A DNA stretch of 64,000 bases, taken from NCBI RefSeq assembly GCF_009604455.1, contig NZ_WEGL01000001.1, positions 372,001 through 436,000 of the forward strand, given 5' to 3'. The position numbers and the translations under genes were made by a program. The stretch is from Streptomyces sp. RB17. GTDB taxonomy: Bacteria > Actinomycetota > Actinomycetes > Streptomycetales > Streptomycetaceae. The notes under the pieces are model-generated. The model ran no database searches. It worked only from the letters and a program-made list of their open reading frames with translations, and was not told the origin of the DNA. This document shows positions 32,873 to 44,070 of this stretch, piece after piece; the first letter of the stretch is position 1; each line of letters starts with the position of its first letter.

Positions 32873-32899
32873 CTGCTCTATCCACTGAGCTACGGGGGC
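32827..32899 (-). tRNA. tRNA-Arg (anticodon TCT)
   Basis: A 73-nt canonical cloverleaf without encoded CCA: acceptor GCCCCCG/CGGGGGC, D-arm GCTC/GAGC, anticodon stem GGCGC/GCGCT with loop CTTCTAA (anticodon TCT, codon AGA), T-arm GCAGG-TTCGAGT-CCTGC and discriminator G. Its 3' half serves as the attachment site of the island. Confidence 0.97.
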
Positions 32900-33172
32900 C
32901 TGGTGGCGGGACCAAGGATAAAGCTCCGTGTTCCTCGACCCTGTCGCTTCGCCTCCGTGGCTCGATGTGGAGGTTCAGTGAAGCGATCCCGATAATCGCA
33001 GGCAGGTACGAATCGTGCACCGCTTTTGGCGTCCGACGCACCGGGTGTTGTGCACTCGTTATGCCTGAGCTGTGCCCATGTCCCAGTCGCCCCTTGCGTC
33101 CTTTCTGTCCCGTCGGCACGCAGACATGTCTATATGCTTCAGAAATCCCCCAAAATTGGGCATTCTTCGCAT

Positions 33173-34780
33173 GTGGTGACCTTGGACGTACGGCCTCAGC
33201 TGCTCGACACACTCTCCGCACTGCGCGACCGTGTCGCCGCCGCACGCTTTCCGCTGCCCCTGCCCGGCGCCCCACGCGCGCGTGCCAACCGCGACGAACT
33301 ACTCGCACAGCTCGACGACTACCTGGTACCGCGCCTACGGGAGCCCGAGGCGCCGTTGCTGGCCGTCATCGGCGGGTCCACGGGCGCCGGGAAGTCGACG
33401 CTCGTCAACTCGCTCGTCGGCAGACGGGTGAGTGAGGCGGGCGTACTGCGGCCGACCACGCGCACGCCGGTGCTGGTCTGCCATCCGGAGGATCATCACT
33501 GGTTCAGCGAGATGCGCGTGCTGCCCGGCTTCACGCGCGTGTGGGCGCCCCAGGAGGATCCCGACGACCTCATGCCCCCGGGCGGCCACCCCGCGCGCGT
33601 GCTGCGCATCGAGAGCGCCGACACGCTCCCGCGCGGACTCGCCCTCCTCGACGCCCCCGACATCGACTCCCTGGTCGCCGGCAACCGCGTCCTCGCCGCC
33701 GAGCTCGTCTGCGCCGCCGACATCTGGATCATGGTCACCACGGCCGCCCGCTACGCCGACGCCGTCCCCTGGCAGCTGCTGCGCACCGCCAAGGAGTACG
33801 ACGCCGCCCTCGTCACCGTCCTGGACCGCGTGCCCCACCAGGTCGTCTCCGAGGTCTCCCGGCAGTACGGCGCCCTGCTCACCAAGGCCGGGCTCGGCGA
33901 CGTACCCCGCTTCACCGTGCCCGAGCTGCCCGAGTCCGCCTGGGGCGCCGGCCTGCTGCCCGCAACCGCGGTCGCGCCGCTGAAGGACTGGCTCGTGCAC
34001 CACGCCCAGGACCCTGCCGCACGCGAGCAGGTCATGGCCCGTACGGCGTACGGCCTCCTCGACTCCCTCAAGTCCCGCATGCCCGAGCTGGCCAGTGCCG
34101 CCGCCGCCCAGCACGCCGCCGCCGTCCGGCTCGTCTCCGCCGTGGACGCCGCCTACGACGGTGAGCACGCGCGCGTGCGCGGCCGGCTCCAGTCCGGCGC
34201 CGTACTCGCCGGGGACGCCCTCAAACGATGGCGGGCCTTCCCGCTGGACTGCACCCCCGGCGAACTCCTCGACGCGCTCGTGGCGAGCCTGGCCGCCCTG
34301 CTGCTGTGCTCCGTCACCGCCGCCGACGAGAAGATCGACGAGGCCTGGCGACGCGAGCCGGCCGGAGCCGACCCGGCCCTCGCCGCCGGCGAGTCCACCG
34401 CGGAGAGCACCGAGCACCGTATCGGTGTCGCCGTACGGCGCTGGCGACGCGAGCTGGAGGAGTACGCCGAGGAGGAGGTGCGCGAACTGGAACGCGCCAC
34501 CGCCGCACCCGATCCGGAAGCCGTCGGCGCCCTGGTCGCCACCGCACTGCTCGGCGGACGCCGGGCGCGCAGCGCGGGCGAGGGGCTCGCGGGGCGGATC
34601 GGCGCGCACGGCGCGCTACGGCTGCGCGACCGGGCCGGCCGACTGCTGGACGAGCACGTGGACCGCGTTCTGCATGCCGAACGCGAGCGGCGCCTCGCCC
34701 CGCTCGACGCCCTGGACGTCCATCCCGAGCCCCAGGCCGTGCTCATCGCCGCCTTGTCCGTACTGCAGAAGGAGAGGTGA
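33173..34780 (+). CDS. Predicted P-loop GTPase (first of a pair)
   Basis: A ~535-residue protein with a dynamin/Era-like GTPase domain: G1 [10 protein letters not shown] (67-76), a PTTRTP switch I, LLDAPDID as G3 and VTVLDRV as the G4 region. A long helical C-terminal half with a weakly hydrophobic stretch ([21 protein letters not shown]) follows. GTG 33173 is chosen since [12 protein letters not shown] is a natural N-terminus; an ATG at 33134 is possible. The stop is 3 nt from the next GTPase start, so the two are an operon and may work as a heteromer. The role is unknown; membrane or division remodelling is a guess from the dynamin-like layout. Confidence 0.8.
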   Translation: MVTLDVRPQLLDTLSALRDRVAAARFPLPLPGAPRARANRDELLAQLDDYLVPRLREPEAPLLAVIGGSTGAGKSTLVNSLVGRRVSEAGVLRPTTRTPVLVCHPEDHHWFSEMRVLPGFTRVWAPQEDPDDLMPPGGHPARVLRIESADTLPRGLALLDAPDIDSLVAGNRVLAAELVCAADIWIMVTTAARYADAVPWQLLRTAKEYDAALVTVLDRVPHQVVSEVSRQYGALLTKAGLGDVPRFTVPELPESAWGAGLLPATAVAPLKDWLVHHAQDPAAREQVMARTAYGLLDSLKSRMPELASAAAAQHAAAVRLVSAVDAAYDGEHARVRGRLQSGAVLAGDALKRWRAFPLDCTPGELLDALVASLAALLLCSVTAADEKIDEAWRREPAGADPALAAGESTAESTEHRIGVAVRRWRRELEEYAEEEVRELERATAAPDPEAVGALVATALLGGRRARSAGEGLAGRIGAHGALRLRDRAGRLLDEHVDRVLHAERERRLAPLDALDVHPEPQAVLIAALSVLQKER

Positions 34781-34783
34781 CCG

Positions 34784-37624
34784 GTGACGGCCGTCACTGA
34801 CCAGGACCACACGGATCACACCGACCACATGAGGCGCGTGGGACACATGAGGGACATGGAGCGCGGCAGCCACGACAACGACACCGGTATCGGGCGAGTG
34901 GAGCAGGGCGGTCACTTGGGGTCTGAGCACGTCGAGTACGGCCGGCACATCGAGCAAGGCCGGCACATCGAGCAAGACCGGCACATCGAGCAAGACCGGC
35001 ACATCGAGCACGTGGAACGCCTCGAGTACATGGATCGCCTGGAGCGCGTGGCCTACTTGGATCGCGACGATCACGGCGCGGGTTCCGGTGTCGCCGAGCG
35101 TGCAGAGCGTCTTGGGGGTGGCTCGAGCGGAGTGGGTGGCGGTTCCGGCGATGGAGCGGCGGTCAGGGACGGGTACCTCGCGGATCGGGAACGCGGCGTA
35201 GCGGATGCCTCCGACACGTCCTACGGCTCTGAGGTGTCCGAGGCCCGCGGAATCGCCGACGCCTCCGGCGGCTCCGACAACCCCGGCCGCGCTGTTGTCG
35301 CCGGACCCTACGCCCGCCCCGACGAAGCACACACTGTCGGCGGGCGGGCGGAAGACAGAGACATCGCCGACTCCGCCTCCGTCCCCGAGAGTCTGTGGAA
35401 CGAGCGGCACGCGCGCGTGGGGGGCGAGGAAGGGCCGGAGACCACGGAGACCGGAGGCACCCAGCTCTGTCTGCCCGACCTGCTCCCACACCCCACAAAC
35501 GACGCGTTCACCCCCGGAGCCAGAGCCACCCCGACAACCACTTCTACTCCCGCAGCCACACCGGCCCCTGCAAACAAGGCCAGCACGACAAGCAGAGACA
35601 ACACGCCACGCACAGCCACCCCGACGGCCAAACCCCTGCCCCCGCTCCCGCCCATGCCGCCCCTCCCGCCCATGCCCGCATTCGCGTCGTCCCCCGCCTC
35701 CCCCGCCTCCCCCGCCTCCCGCGCCCCCGTGGACACAACCGCCGCCCCCGAGCAACACAGGCCCTCGCAGCCCTCGCAGCCCTCGCAGCCCTCGCAGCCC
35801 TCGCGGCCCTCGCAGCCGTCGCGGCCGTCGGAGTCCGCCCGATCCGGGGAGCCCTCCGACTCCTCCGACTCCTCCGAGCCCTCCGACTCCTCCGAGCCCT
35901 CCGGGCCCTGGGACGACGGCCTCATCGCCCGGCGCGTCACGGAGGCCACCACCGCGGCCCTCGCCGCCGAGCGCGCCTCCGCCCTGGAGAGCGGCGGCCG
36001 CGGACCGGGCAGCCAGATCCCGGCCCCGCTGGCGTACGACGGCCGACTGCGCTCCCGGCTGGACGCCCTGCGCGAGCTGGTCGGGCTGTCCCGGACCCGC
36101 CTGGACAGCGGTACCCTCGCCGAGGCGGCCCGGGTGCTGGACGAGGCGGCGGCCCGCCGCAAGCTCTCCGGCCGGCACACCGTCGTGGCCATCGCGGGCG
36201 CTACCGGCAGCGGTAAGTCGCAGTTGTTCAACGCCCTTGCCGGAGTGGCCATTTCGGAGACCGGCGTACGCCGCCCGACCACCGCGGCGCCCATCGCGTG
36301 CAGCTGGAGCGACGGCGCGGCGAGCCTCATCGACCGGCTCGGCATCCCGGGCCGGCTGCGTCGTCGTCCGCTGCAGAGCCCGGAGGCCGAGGCGCAGTTG
36401 CGCGGGCTGGTCCTGGTCGACCTGCCCGACCACGACTCCGCCGCCGCGGAGCACCGCAAGCAGGTCGACCGGATCCTGAAGCTGGTCGACGCGGTGATCT
36501 GGGTGGTCGACCCGGAGAAGTACGCCGACGCCGTGCTGCACGAGCGCTATCTGCGGCCCATGGCCGGCCACGCGGAGATCATGTTCGTCGTGCTGAACCA
36601 GATCGACCGGCTGCCCGGGGAGGCCGCCGATCAGGTCCTGGACGATCTGCGCCGGCTGCTGGACGAGGACGGCATCGCGCTCGGCGAGCACGGGGAACCG
36701 GGCGCCACCGTGCTCGCGCTGTCCGCGCTCACCGGCGACGGCGTCGGCGAACTGCGCGAGAGCCTCGGCCAGTTCGTGGCGGAGCGCGGCGCGGCGGCCC
36801 GCCGGGTGGCGGCCGACGTGGACGCCGCCGCGGCCGATCTGCGCCCTGTGTACGCCGCCGGGCGGCGGGTCGGCCTCAGCGAGGAGGCGCGTGAGGAGTT
36901 CGCCGACCGGCTCGCGGACGCGGTGGGCGCCATCGCGGCGGGTGACGCCGCCGAGCGGGCCTGGCTGCGCAACGCGGGCCGAGCCTGCGGCACACCCTGG
37001 CTGCGGCTGTGGCGCTGGTACCGGTTCCGGGGCGAATCCACCACGGGCCGCATCCCGGTGCGGACGGCCCAGCCCGACGAGGAGGCCACCGCCCGCCAGC
37101 GCGTCGAACAGGCGGTCCGTACGGTGTCCGACCGGGCCTCGGCCGGGCTGCCGGCGCCATGGGCGCAGGCGGTGCGCGAGGCGGCCGTACGCGGCTCGCA
37201 GGGGCTGTCGGAGGCGCTGGACGAGTTGGCGGCGCGGGCGGGACTGCCGCCTGGGCGGCCGCCGCGGCCGGGCTGGTGGCCGGCGGCCGTGCTGGTGCAG
37301 GCGGCGATGACCCTGCTGCAGGTCGTGGGCGGCCTGTGGCTGTTCGGCCAGATCGTCGGTGTCATGGCGCCCAACCTCGGGGTTCCGGTACTGCTGATGG
37401 CCTGCGGGATCGTCGGGGGACCGCTGGTGGAGTGGGGCTGCCGGATGGCGGCGAGAGGCCCGGCCCGGCGCTACGGCCAGGAGGCGGAACGCCGGCTCCG
37501 GGAGGCGGCCGCCGGCTGCGGCCGGGCCCGGGTGCTCGATCCGGTGGCGGCGGAGCTCCTGCGGTACCGGGAGGTACGGGAGCAGTACGTACGCGTCGTA
37601 CGGAGCGGGACCGGAGTGGGGTGA
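34784..37624 (+). CDS. Large GTPase with low-complexity N-terminus and membrane segments (second of a pair)
   Basis: A 946-residue protein. Residues 1-400 are low complexity: an H/D/E/R-rich start with four RHIEQD repeats, then acidic and Pro/Ser-rich blocks (QPSQPSQPS, DSSEPSDSSEP). The GTPase domain begins near 470 (G1 AGATGSGKSQ), with G3 VDLPDHDS near 545 and G4 LNQIDRLP. Two or three hydrophobic helices lie near the C-terminus (about 835-885). GTG 34784 has GGAGAGG upstream in the end of the previous gene. The disordered N-terminus is likely variable between strains. Confidence 0.82.
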   Translation: MTAVTDQDHTDHTDHMRRVGHMRDMERGSHDNDTGIGRVEQGGHLGSEHVEYGRHIEQGRHIEQDRHIEQDRHIEHVERLEYMDRLERVAYLDRDDHGAGSGVAERAERLGGGSSGVGGGSGDGAAVRDGYLADRERGVADASDTSYGSEVSEARGIADASGGSDNPGRAVVAGPYARPDEAHTVGGRAEDRDIADSASVPESLWNERHARVGGEEGPETTETGGTQLCLPDLLPHPTNDAFTPGARATPTTTSTPAATPAPANKASTTSRDNTPRTATPTAKPLPPLPPMPPLPPMPAFASSPASPASPASRAPVDTTAAPEQHRPSQPSQPSQPSQPSRPSQPSRPSESARSGEPSDSSDSSEPSDSSEPSGPWDDGLIARRVTEATTAALAAERASALESGGRGPGSQIPAPLAYDGRLRSRLDALRELVGLSRTRLDSGTLAEAARVLDEAAARRKLSGRHTVVAIAGATGSGKSQLFNALAGVAISETGVRRPTTAAPIACSWSDGAASLIDRLGIPGRLRRRPLQSPEAEAQLRGLVLVDLPDHDSAAAEHRKQVDRILKLVDAVIWVVDPEKYADAVLHERYLRPMAGHAEIMFVVLNQIDRLPGEAADQVLDDLRRLLDEDGIALGEHGEPGATVLALSALTGDGVGELRESLGQFVAERGAAARRVAADVDAAAADLRPVYAAGRRVGLSEEAREEFADRLADAVGAIAAGDAAERAWLRNAGRACGTPWLRLWRWYRFRGESTTGRIPVRTAQPDEEATARQRVEQAVRTVSDRASAGLPAPWAQAVREAAVRGSQGLSEALDELAARAGLPPGRPPRPGWWPAAVLVQAAMTLLQVVGGLWLFGQIVGVMAPNLGVPVLLMACGIVGGPLVEWGCRMAARGPARRYGQEAERRLREAAAGCGRARVLDPVAAELLRYREVREQYVRVVRSGTGVG
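34941..35012 (+). repeat. Four-copy 18-bp in-frame tandem repeat (RHIEQD)
   Basis: Unit GACCGGCACATCGAGCAA; it encodes six-residue His-containing repeats in the second GTPase and can expand without breaking the frame. Confidence 0.88.
35761..35830 (+). repeat. 9-bp in-frame tandem repeat (PSQ)
   Basis: About seven copies of CCCTCGCAG-type units encode QPSQPSQPS/RPS in the same protein, followed by a Ser/Asp/Glu/Pro repeat block to about 35910. Confidence 0.8.
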
Positions 37625-38032
37625 GAGCCGGAGCGGGGGAGATCTGAGCGCAAGGGGAGATGCGGGCGCGGGGGGACGTGAACGCGGGGGAGATGTGAGC
37701 GCGAGGGGCCTCGGAAGGTGTTTCCGGGGCCCCTCGGCCGCTTTTCGGGGCTCGGGGCCGGGTGAGGCCGCGTGCGGGCACGGGGTGACAACGCCGGCCT
37801 GCGTCAGCGGTCACTCGTGCGGGTGGCGGGGTTTTCCACAGGTGGGGTGGTCGTCCACAGCTCTCAGCGGGCTCGGCCCGGCGGAGGCAGTCTGGGTTCG
37901 CGGCGCTCGCAGGGCGGGTCCGCATGACAGACCGGGATGACAGATCCGCATGACAGACACGGCCGTACGGGATGGGCCCGTGCGGGTGTCCGCCCGGCCG
38001 GAAGGGGCCGGGCGGGGGAGGGGAGCGAGGAC
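37625..38032. other. Gap between GTPase operon and ssb
   Basis: It contains imperfect GAGATGTGAGCGCG-type repeats (37630-37705) and the terminator at 37703-37735; the rest presumably carries the ssb promoter. No gene is seen. Confidence 0.45.
37703..37735 (+). terminator. 14-bp hairpin terminator
   Basis: Arms 37703-37716 and 37722-37735 with one G.U pair, 5-nt loop. Confidence 0.75.
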
Positions 38033-38515
38033 ATGAACGAGACGATCGTGTGCGTGGTGGGCAACGTGGCGACCCGGCCGGTGTACCGGGAGTCGGCGGC
38101 GGGGCCGTCGGCCCGGTTCCGGCTGGCGGTGACCGCGCGCTACTGGGACAGGGAGCGGAACGCCTGGACGGACGGGCACACCAACTTCTTCACGGTGTGG
38201 GCCAACCGACAGCTCGGGGCGAACGTGGCCGCGTGTGTGGAGGTGGGCCAGCCGGTCGTCGTACAGGGCCGGCTGAAGGTGCGCACGGAGGTGCGCGACG
38301 GGCAACAGCAGTGGGCCTCCGCCGACATCGACGCCGTGGCGATCGGCCACGACCTCTCCCGCGGTACGGCCGCCTTCCAGCGCTCGGCCAAGCCGGAGGC
38401 AGCGCCGACGGCGACCCGGCCGGAGCCGAACTGGGAGACACCGCCTGCCGCCGGCACCCCGGACGAGGGCAGCGGCATTTCTCAACAGGCTGCGGAGCCA
38501 GTGGCGGTGACGTGA
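38033..38515 (+). CDS. ssbB: Single-stranded DNA-binding protein, SsbB type
   Basis: A 160-residue SSB: OB-fold in residues 1-110 (MNETIVCVVGNVATRPVYRE, FRLAVTARYWDRERNAW, TNFFTVWANRQLG, VVVQGRLKVR). The C-tail is Pro/Ala-rich and ends EPVAVT, lacking the acidic DDxPF tip through which the housekeeping SSB recruits partners. That is how the second Streptomyces SSB (SsbB, involved in sporulation chromosome segregation) differs. ATG 38033 follows GGGAGCGAGG. Monocistronic. Confidence 0.9.
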   Translation: MNETIVCVVGNVATRPVYRESAAGPSARFRLAVTARYWDRERNAWTDGHTNFFTVWANRQLGANVAACVEVGQPVVVQGRLKVRTEVRDGQQQWASADIDAVAIGHDLSRGTAAFQRSAKPEAAPTATRPEPNWETPPAAGTPDEGSGISQQAAEPVAVT

Positions 38516-38795
38516 CATCAGCATCCCGGTTCAGGACGCTCAGGCCGCCAGGCGGAGCCGGACCGGGGCGCCCGGTTGCCGAACGCCCCGTACGAACCGG
38601 TGGATTTGTCGATATGCCCAGCTCATGGACGGTCCCGGCGATAACGATTATGGATCGGATCGCCCATCGGATCATCCGACCGGCGGGACAGGCTCCAGCT
38701 GATCCATAGGATGCCGGGCGTGCCCCTAGGGGCTGCCGATTCTGCTGGTGGGACCGTCCCCCACGTCCAACGGGTCCTGCTCGAAGGGGAATTCT

Positions 38796-40208
38796 GTGCT
38801 TGCTGCGTTCTGTGGGTTCCGCCGTTCCACCGGAGCGGCCCGCCTGGCCGCCGCCACGACGGTGACCGGCCTCATGGCAGCCGGTGTGCTGTCCGGCGCC
38901 GGTACGGCGGTGGCGGACGGGACCGCCGGGACACCGCAGACCCAGGGCGGGGCGACGGCCACGATCAACGGCCTGAAGACCTACGGCGAAGCGGTGATCC
39001 ACGAGGACGGCGGCGACCAGCGTGTCGAGGCCGGCCTGTTCGAGATGTCCGTCGACGGCGGCGGCACCCTCCAGACGTACTGCGTCGACCTCAACAACCC
39101 GACCCAGCGCGACGCCCTCTACCAGGAGACGTCCTGGAGCGGCACCTCGCTGGGCGGCAACAAGGACGCCGGCCGGATCCGCTGGATCCTGCAGAACTCC
39201 TATCCCCAGGTCAACGACCTCGCCGCGCTCGCCCGCCAGGCCGGCACCGGCACCCTGACCGAGCAGGACGCGGCAGCCGGCACCCAGGTGGCCATCTGGC
39301 GCTACTCCGACCACGCGAAGGTCGACGCCGTCGACCCGCAGGCCGAGAAGCTCGCCGACTATCTGCAGAAGAGCGCCCGCGACCTCGGCGAACCGCAGGC
39401 CTCGCTGACCCTGGACCCGCCGGCGGTCTCCGGCCGGCCGGGGGACGTGCTGGGACCGGTGACCGTGCACACCAACGCGGGCACCGTCACGGTGAGCCCG
39501 CCGCCGGACGCGGCCACCAGCGGGGTGCGGATCATCGACAAGACCGGCAAGGTGATGACGTCCGCGCAGGACGGCACCCAGCTGTACTTCGACATTCCCG
39601 AGGACGCCACGAACGGCACGGCGCAGCTGACCGTGCAGGCGTCGACCACGGTGCCGGTGGGGCGTGCCTTCGCCTCCGACAGCCGCAGCCAGACCCAGAT
39701 CCTGGCCGGCTCCAGCGAGTCCACGGTCTCCGCGACCGCGACCGCCACCTGGGCGGCCGAGGGCGCGATACCCGCGGTGTCGGCCCGGAAGAACTGCGCC
39801 AAGGGCGGTCTGGACATCTTCGCGGCCGACAAGGGCGACAAGCCCTTCACCTTCGAGCTGATGGGCGTCGAGCACACCATTCCCGCGGGCGCCTCCCGCA
39901 CGGTGACCGTCCCGCTCCAGGAGGACCAGGCCTACGACTTCACGATCACCGGGGCCCACGGCTTCAGTCACCGCTTCACCGGGGTCCTCGACTGCAGGAC
40001 GCAGGGCGTGATCACCACGCAGACGACCAAGGTCCACAACGAGCCCAGCCCCGCCTCGGTCGGCGGCACCACGGCCCCCGACACCAACCTCGCCGCGACG
40101 GGCGGCTCCGCGATCACCCCGCTGATCGCCGGCGTGGCCATCGGCTTCGTGGTGATCGGCGGCGCGGTCCTGGTCCTGCTGCGCAAGCGCGAACAGGCCG
40201 ACGGCTGA
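38796..40208 (+). CDS. TQXA thioester-domain surface protein with LAxTG sorting signal
   Basis: A 470-residue protein: signal peptide (~40 residues, ending AVA-DG), a thioester domain with Cys96 (QTYCVDL) and the TQxA-type motif GTQVAIW (Gln164), which in Gram-positive adhesins form an internal Cys-Gln thioester that binds host or surface amines covalently. Then come two beta-sandwich domains, and at the C-terminus LAATG (432-436), a hydrophobic helix and RKREQADG, a class-E sortase signal. GTG 38796 with GAAGGGGA upstream is chosen; upstream codons add a non-signal extension. Role: wall-anchored adhesin, probably on aerial or substrate hyphae. Confidence 0.88.
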   Translation: MLAAFCGFRRSTGAARLAAATTVTGLMAAGVLSGAGTAVADGTAGTPQTQGGATATINGLKTYGEAVIHEDGGDQRVEAGLFEMSVDGGGTLQTYCVDLNNPTQRDALYQETSWSGTSLGGNKDAGRIRWILQNSYPQVNDLAALARQAGTGTLTEQDAAAGTQVAIWRYSDHAKVDAVDPQAEKLADYLQKSARDLGEPQASLTLDPPAVSGRPGDVLGPVTVHTNAGTVTVSPPPDAATSGVRIIDKTGKVMTSAQDGTQLYFDIPEDATNGTAQLTVQASTTVPVGRAFASDSRSQTQILAGSSESTVSATATATWAAEGAIPAVSARKNCAKGGLDIFAADKGDKPFTFELMGVEHTIPAGASRTVTVPLQEDQAYDFTITGAHGFSHRFTGVLDCRTQGVITTQTTKVHNEPSPASVGGTTAPDTNLAATGGSAITPLIAGVAIGFVVIGGAVLVLLRKREQADG

Positions 40209-40243
40209 CACGCGGTCCGGCCGCACACCTCGTCGTTCTCGGC

Positions 40244-40306
40244 GCCGGGTCAGTCCTGAGGACTGCCGGGTCCGTCCTGAGGAGTGCCGGGTCCGTCGTG
40301 GGGGTA
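40244..40306. repeat. Three-copy 21-bp tandem repeat
   Basis: Unit GCCGGGTCCGTCCTGAGGAGT in the convergent gap between the TQXA protein and the HAD-like gene; may form part of a terminator. Confidence 0.75.
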
Positions 40307-40373
40307 TCGCAGGCGGCGCTGGGCCCAGCGGGCCAAGGCCTGCCCGGGCCTTCGCATCGCCTGGCCTTGCGGC

Positions 40374-40868
40374 TCAGCTCGGCGCGATGGCGCGGAGCCA
40401 AGCGGTGAGCGCGGAGAAGTCGGCTTCCACGAGTCCTTTGGCCGGGTCGACGCGATGGAGCAGCGACGGCCCAGGATGTCGGGCATCGACCCACAAGCGA
40501 TCCATGGCGCTGATTTCGTCGTCGACCCAGACGAACGGTCGACCGTCGGCCCACTCGACCAAGGGGCGAGTCTTCCAGTGCAGGCCTCGGGGTCCCTCGT
40601 CGGCGCCGGAGTCCGGCCACTGCACCACGGGGAGCTTCTGCAGTCCCAGGCGCGGAGCGACGGCCTCGTTCGCATCCTCCATCCACGTCGTGGCCCACAC
40701 GAGATGGCAGCCCAGGGCGAGGAGGCGCGATCCGATGCCGGGATCCAGTCGATCAAGCAGCGGGTTCCCCTGATCGAAAGACGTCGAGGAGTCGTACGAC
40801 GCCCCGAACGGGATGAGCGGACCGTCGACGTCGAGGAAGAGGATGGGGCGCTCCGCTGCGCTGGTCAC
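40374..40868 (-). CDS. HAD-like hydrolase of the Swiss-army-knife RNA-repair type
   Basis: A 164-residue protein with the HAD nucleophile motif DVDG (Asp13, Asp15) in PILFLDVDGPLIP, a LVWATTWMEDAN motif II region and WVDDE as the acidic motif IV. The WATTWxxxAN pattern is that of the small HAD domain found in RNA-repair proteins and as a stand-alone protein in Streptomyces. It is predicted to be a phosphatase on a nucleic-acid or nucleotide substrate. GTG 40868 is the start. Function not proven. Confidence 0.8.
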   Translation of the reverse strand: MTSAAERPILFLDVDGPLIPFGASYDSSTSFDQGNPLLDRLDPGIGSRLLALGCHLVWATTWMEDANEAVAPRLGLQKLPVVQWPDSGADEGPRGLHWKTRPLVEWADGRPFVWVDDEISAMDRLWVDARHPGPSLLHRVDPAKGLVEADFSALTAWLRAIAPS

Positions 40869-41109
40869 AGCGGCACGATAGCCCGGCGCGAGGGCGCGGG
40901 GACTCTGCTTCCTGGTCCGTCCGTGGGCCGTGCGAGGCTGCCCGAGGCCACCCGCGGACGACCGACAGTGACGGACAAGCCATCGCCGCCCCCACCGAAA
41001 CCCCAGGTCACAGCCCCCGAACCAAACGGGTTAACACCCAAGCCTGGCGTTCAGGCAAGATGGGGTGTATCTGCCCACTGCCAGATTTCAAGCTGCCGGA
41101 CGGTTTCTC

Positions 41110-42774
<1,665 letters not shown>

Positions 42775-42780
42775 TCGGTC

Positions 42781-43203
42781 TTGCGCCACATCTACCGCTG
42801 CCCGCTGCGCTGGGCGGACATGGACGCGTACGGCCACGTCAACAACGTGGTCTTCCTCCGCTACCTGGAGGAAGCCCGTATCGACTTCCTGTTCCGCCCG
42901 GACAAGGAGTTCAAGCAGGGGTCCGTGGTGGCGCGCCACGAGATCGACTACAAGCGCCAGCTCGTCCACCGGCACCACCCGGTCGACATCGAGCTGTGGG
43001 TCACCGGGATCAGGGCCGCGTCCTTCACCATCGCCTACGAGGTGAAGGACGCCGACCTGGTCTATGTGCGGGCCTCGACGGTGATCGTGCCGTTCGACTT
43101 CGAGGCCCAGCGGCCGCGCCGGATCACCCCGGAGGAGCGGGAGTTCCTCCAGGAGTACATGGACGCGGCCGACGACGCCGACGAGGAGGCCGTCGCCGCA
43201 TGA
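42781..43203 (+). CDS. Hotdog-fold acyl-CoA thioesterase (4HBT/YbgC type)
   Basis: A 140-residue hotdog enzyme with the 4HBT active-site pattern RWADMDAYGHVNNVVFLRYLEEAR (Asp13/Asp15, His19). It hydrolyses short or medium acyl-CoA thioesters. TTG 42781 lies 6 bp after the ettA stop, so it is co-transcribed. The acidic tail (DAADDADEEAVAA) is unusual for the family. The stop overlaps the next gene's ATG by ATGA. Confidence 0.88.
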   Translation: MRHIYRCPLRWADMDAYGHVNNVVFLRYLEEARIDFLFRPDKEFKQGSVVARHEIDYKRQLVHRHHPVDIELWVTGIRAASFTIAYEVKDADLVYVRASTVIVPFDFEAQRPRRITPEEREFLQEYMDAADDADEEAVAA

Positions 43204-43877
43204 CGGTGCTCCACCTGGCCGACGAGACGGAGGCGGCCGACCTCGCCGCCTTCCTCTCCCGGCTGCTCCACTACGACCGTGGAGCCGCGGTGCGCCTGCA
43301 GGCGGCCGGGACCGCGCTCGCCGTGTTCGGCCGGCCGCCGTCCTTCGAGGTGCTGGCCGTCCGTGCGGTACGGCTGGCGAAGCCCTATGAGAAGGGCCTC
43401 GACGTCACCCTCGACGTGACCGTCTCCGCCGGTGAGTTCCTGGAGTCCGTGGACGAACGCGGGGGCACCGCCGCCGTGCCGGCCGCCGTCACCGGTCCGC
43501 CGTGGGCCGGAGTGCTGCCGCCGCGCGTCGGCTGGCAGCCCGTGCCGGGGCTGCCCGCGCCGGACGCGCTGCGGGCGACCGTCGCCGCGGCGGTCACCGA
43601 GTTCCGGTCCCGTACGGAGGAGCTGGCGCCGGAGGGCCGTACCCGCCCCGAGCTGGACCGGATCGGGCGGGACATCTGGTCCCGGGAGATCGGACCGACC
43701 GGGCTCCCGGTGCGGGCCGTGCACGCCGCACAGTCGCTGGGCTTCCTGCGGCCGGGCACCGATCCGGCCGACACCGCCCTGCTCTCCTCCGGGGCGTGGC
43801 TCAGGCTGCGCACCCCGTACGGGTCCGTCGCCGTACGGCGGGCCGGCCTCGGCTCGCTGGGTGTCAGCGTGCGCTGA
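43200..43877 (+). CDS. Actinobacterial hypothetical protein, translationally coupled
   Basis: A 225-residue soluble protein (MTVLHLADETEAADLAAFLSRLL...), with a beta-rich middle (KGLDVTLDVTVSAGEFLE) and a conserved-looking end (GAWLRLRTPYGSVAVR). Its ATG overlaps the thioesterase stop, making a three-gene ettA operon. Function unrecognised; coupling suggests a partner of the thioesterase or a regulator. The TnpB element begins just after its stop. Confidence 0.75.
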   Translation: MTVLHLADETEAADLAAFLSRLLHYDRGAAVRLQAAGTALAVFGRPPSFEVLAVRAVRLAKPYEKGLDVTLDVTVSAGEFLESVDERGGTAAVPAAVTGPPWAGVLPPRVGWQPVPGLPAPDALRATVAAAVTEFRSRTEELAPEGRTRPELDRIGRDIWSREIGPTGLPVRAVHAAQSLGFLRPGTDPADTALLSSGAWLRLRTPYGSVAVRRAGLGSLGVSVR

Positions 43878-44070
43878 GCCTCCGCGTTCACCGGGTTCCT
43901 CCGAGGATGCCCTGGCCTTCAGGCCGGGGAGGAATCGGACTCCTGCGGAGCAGGGCAGGGATAGCCGGGTCGCCGTCAGGGCGATCCGGCGTCCACCCCG
44001 CACGGCGGTGATGTCGCCCGCAATGATCAAGAACTCTCAACTGTCAGTCCTCTCAGGTAGGTTCGGATGC

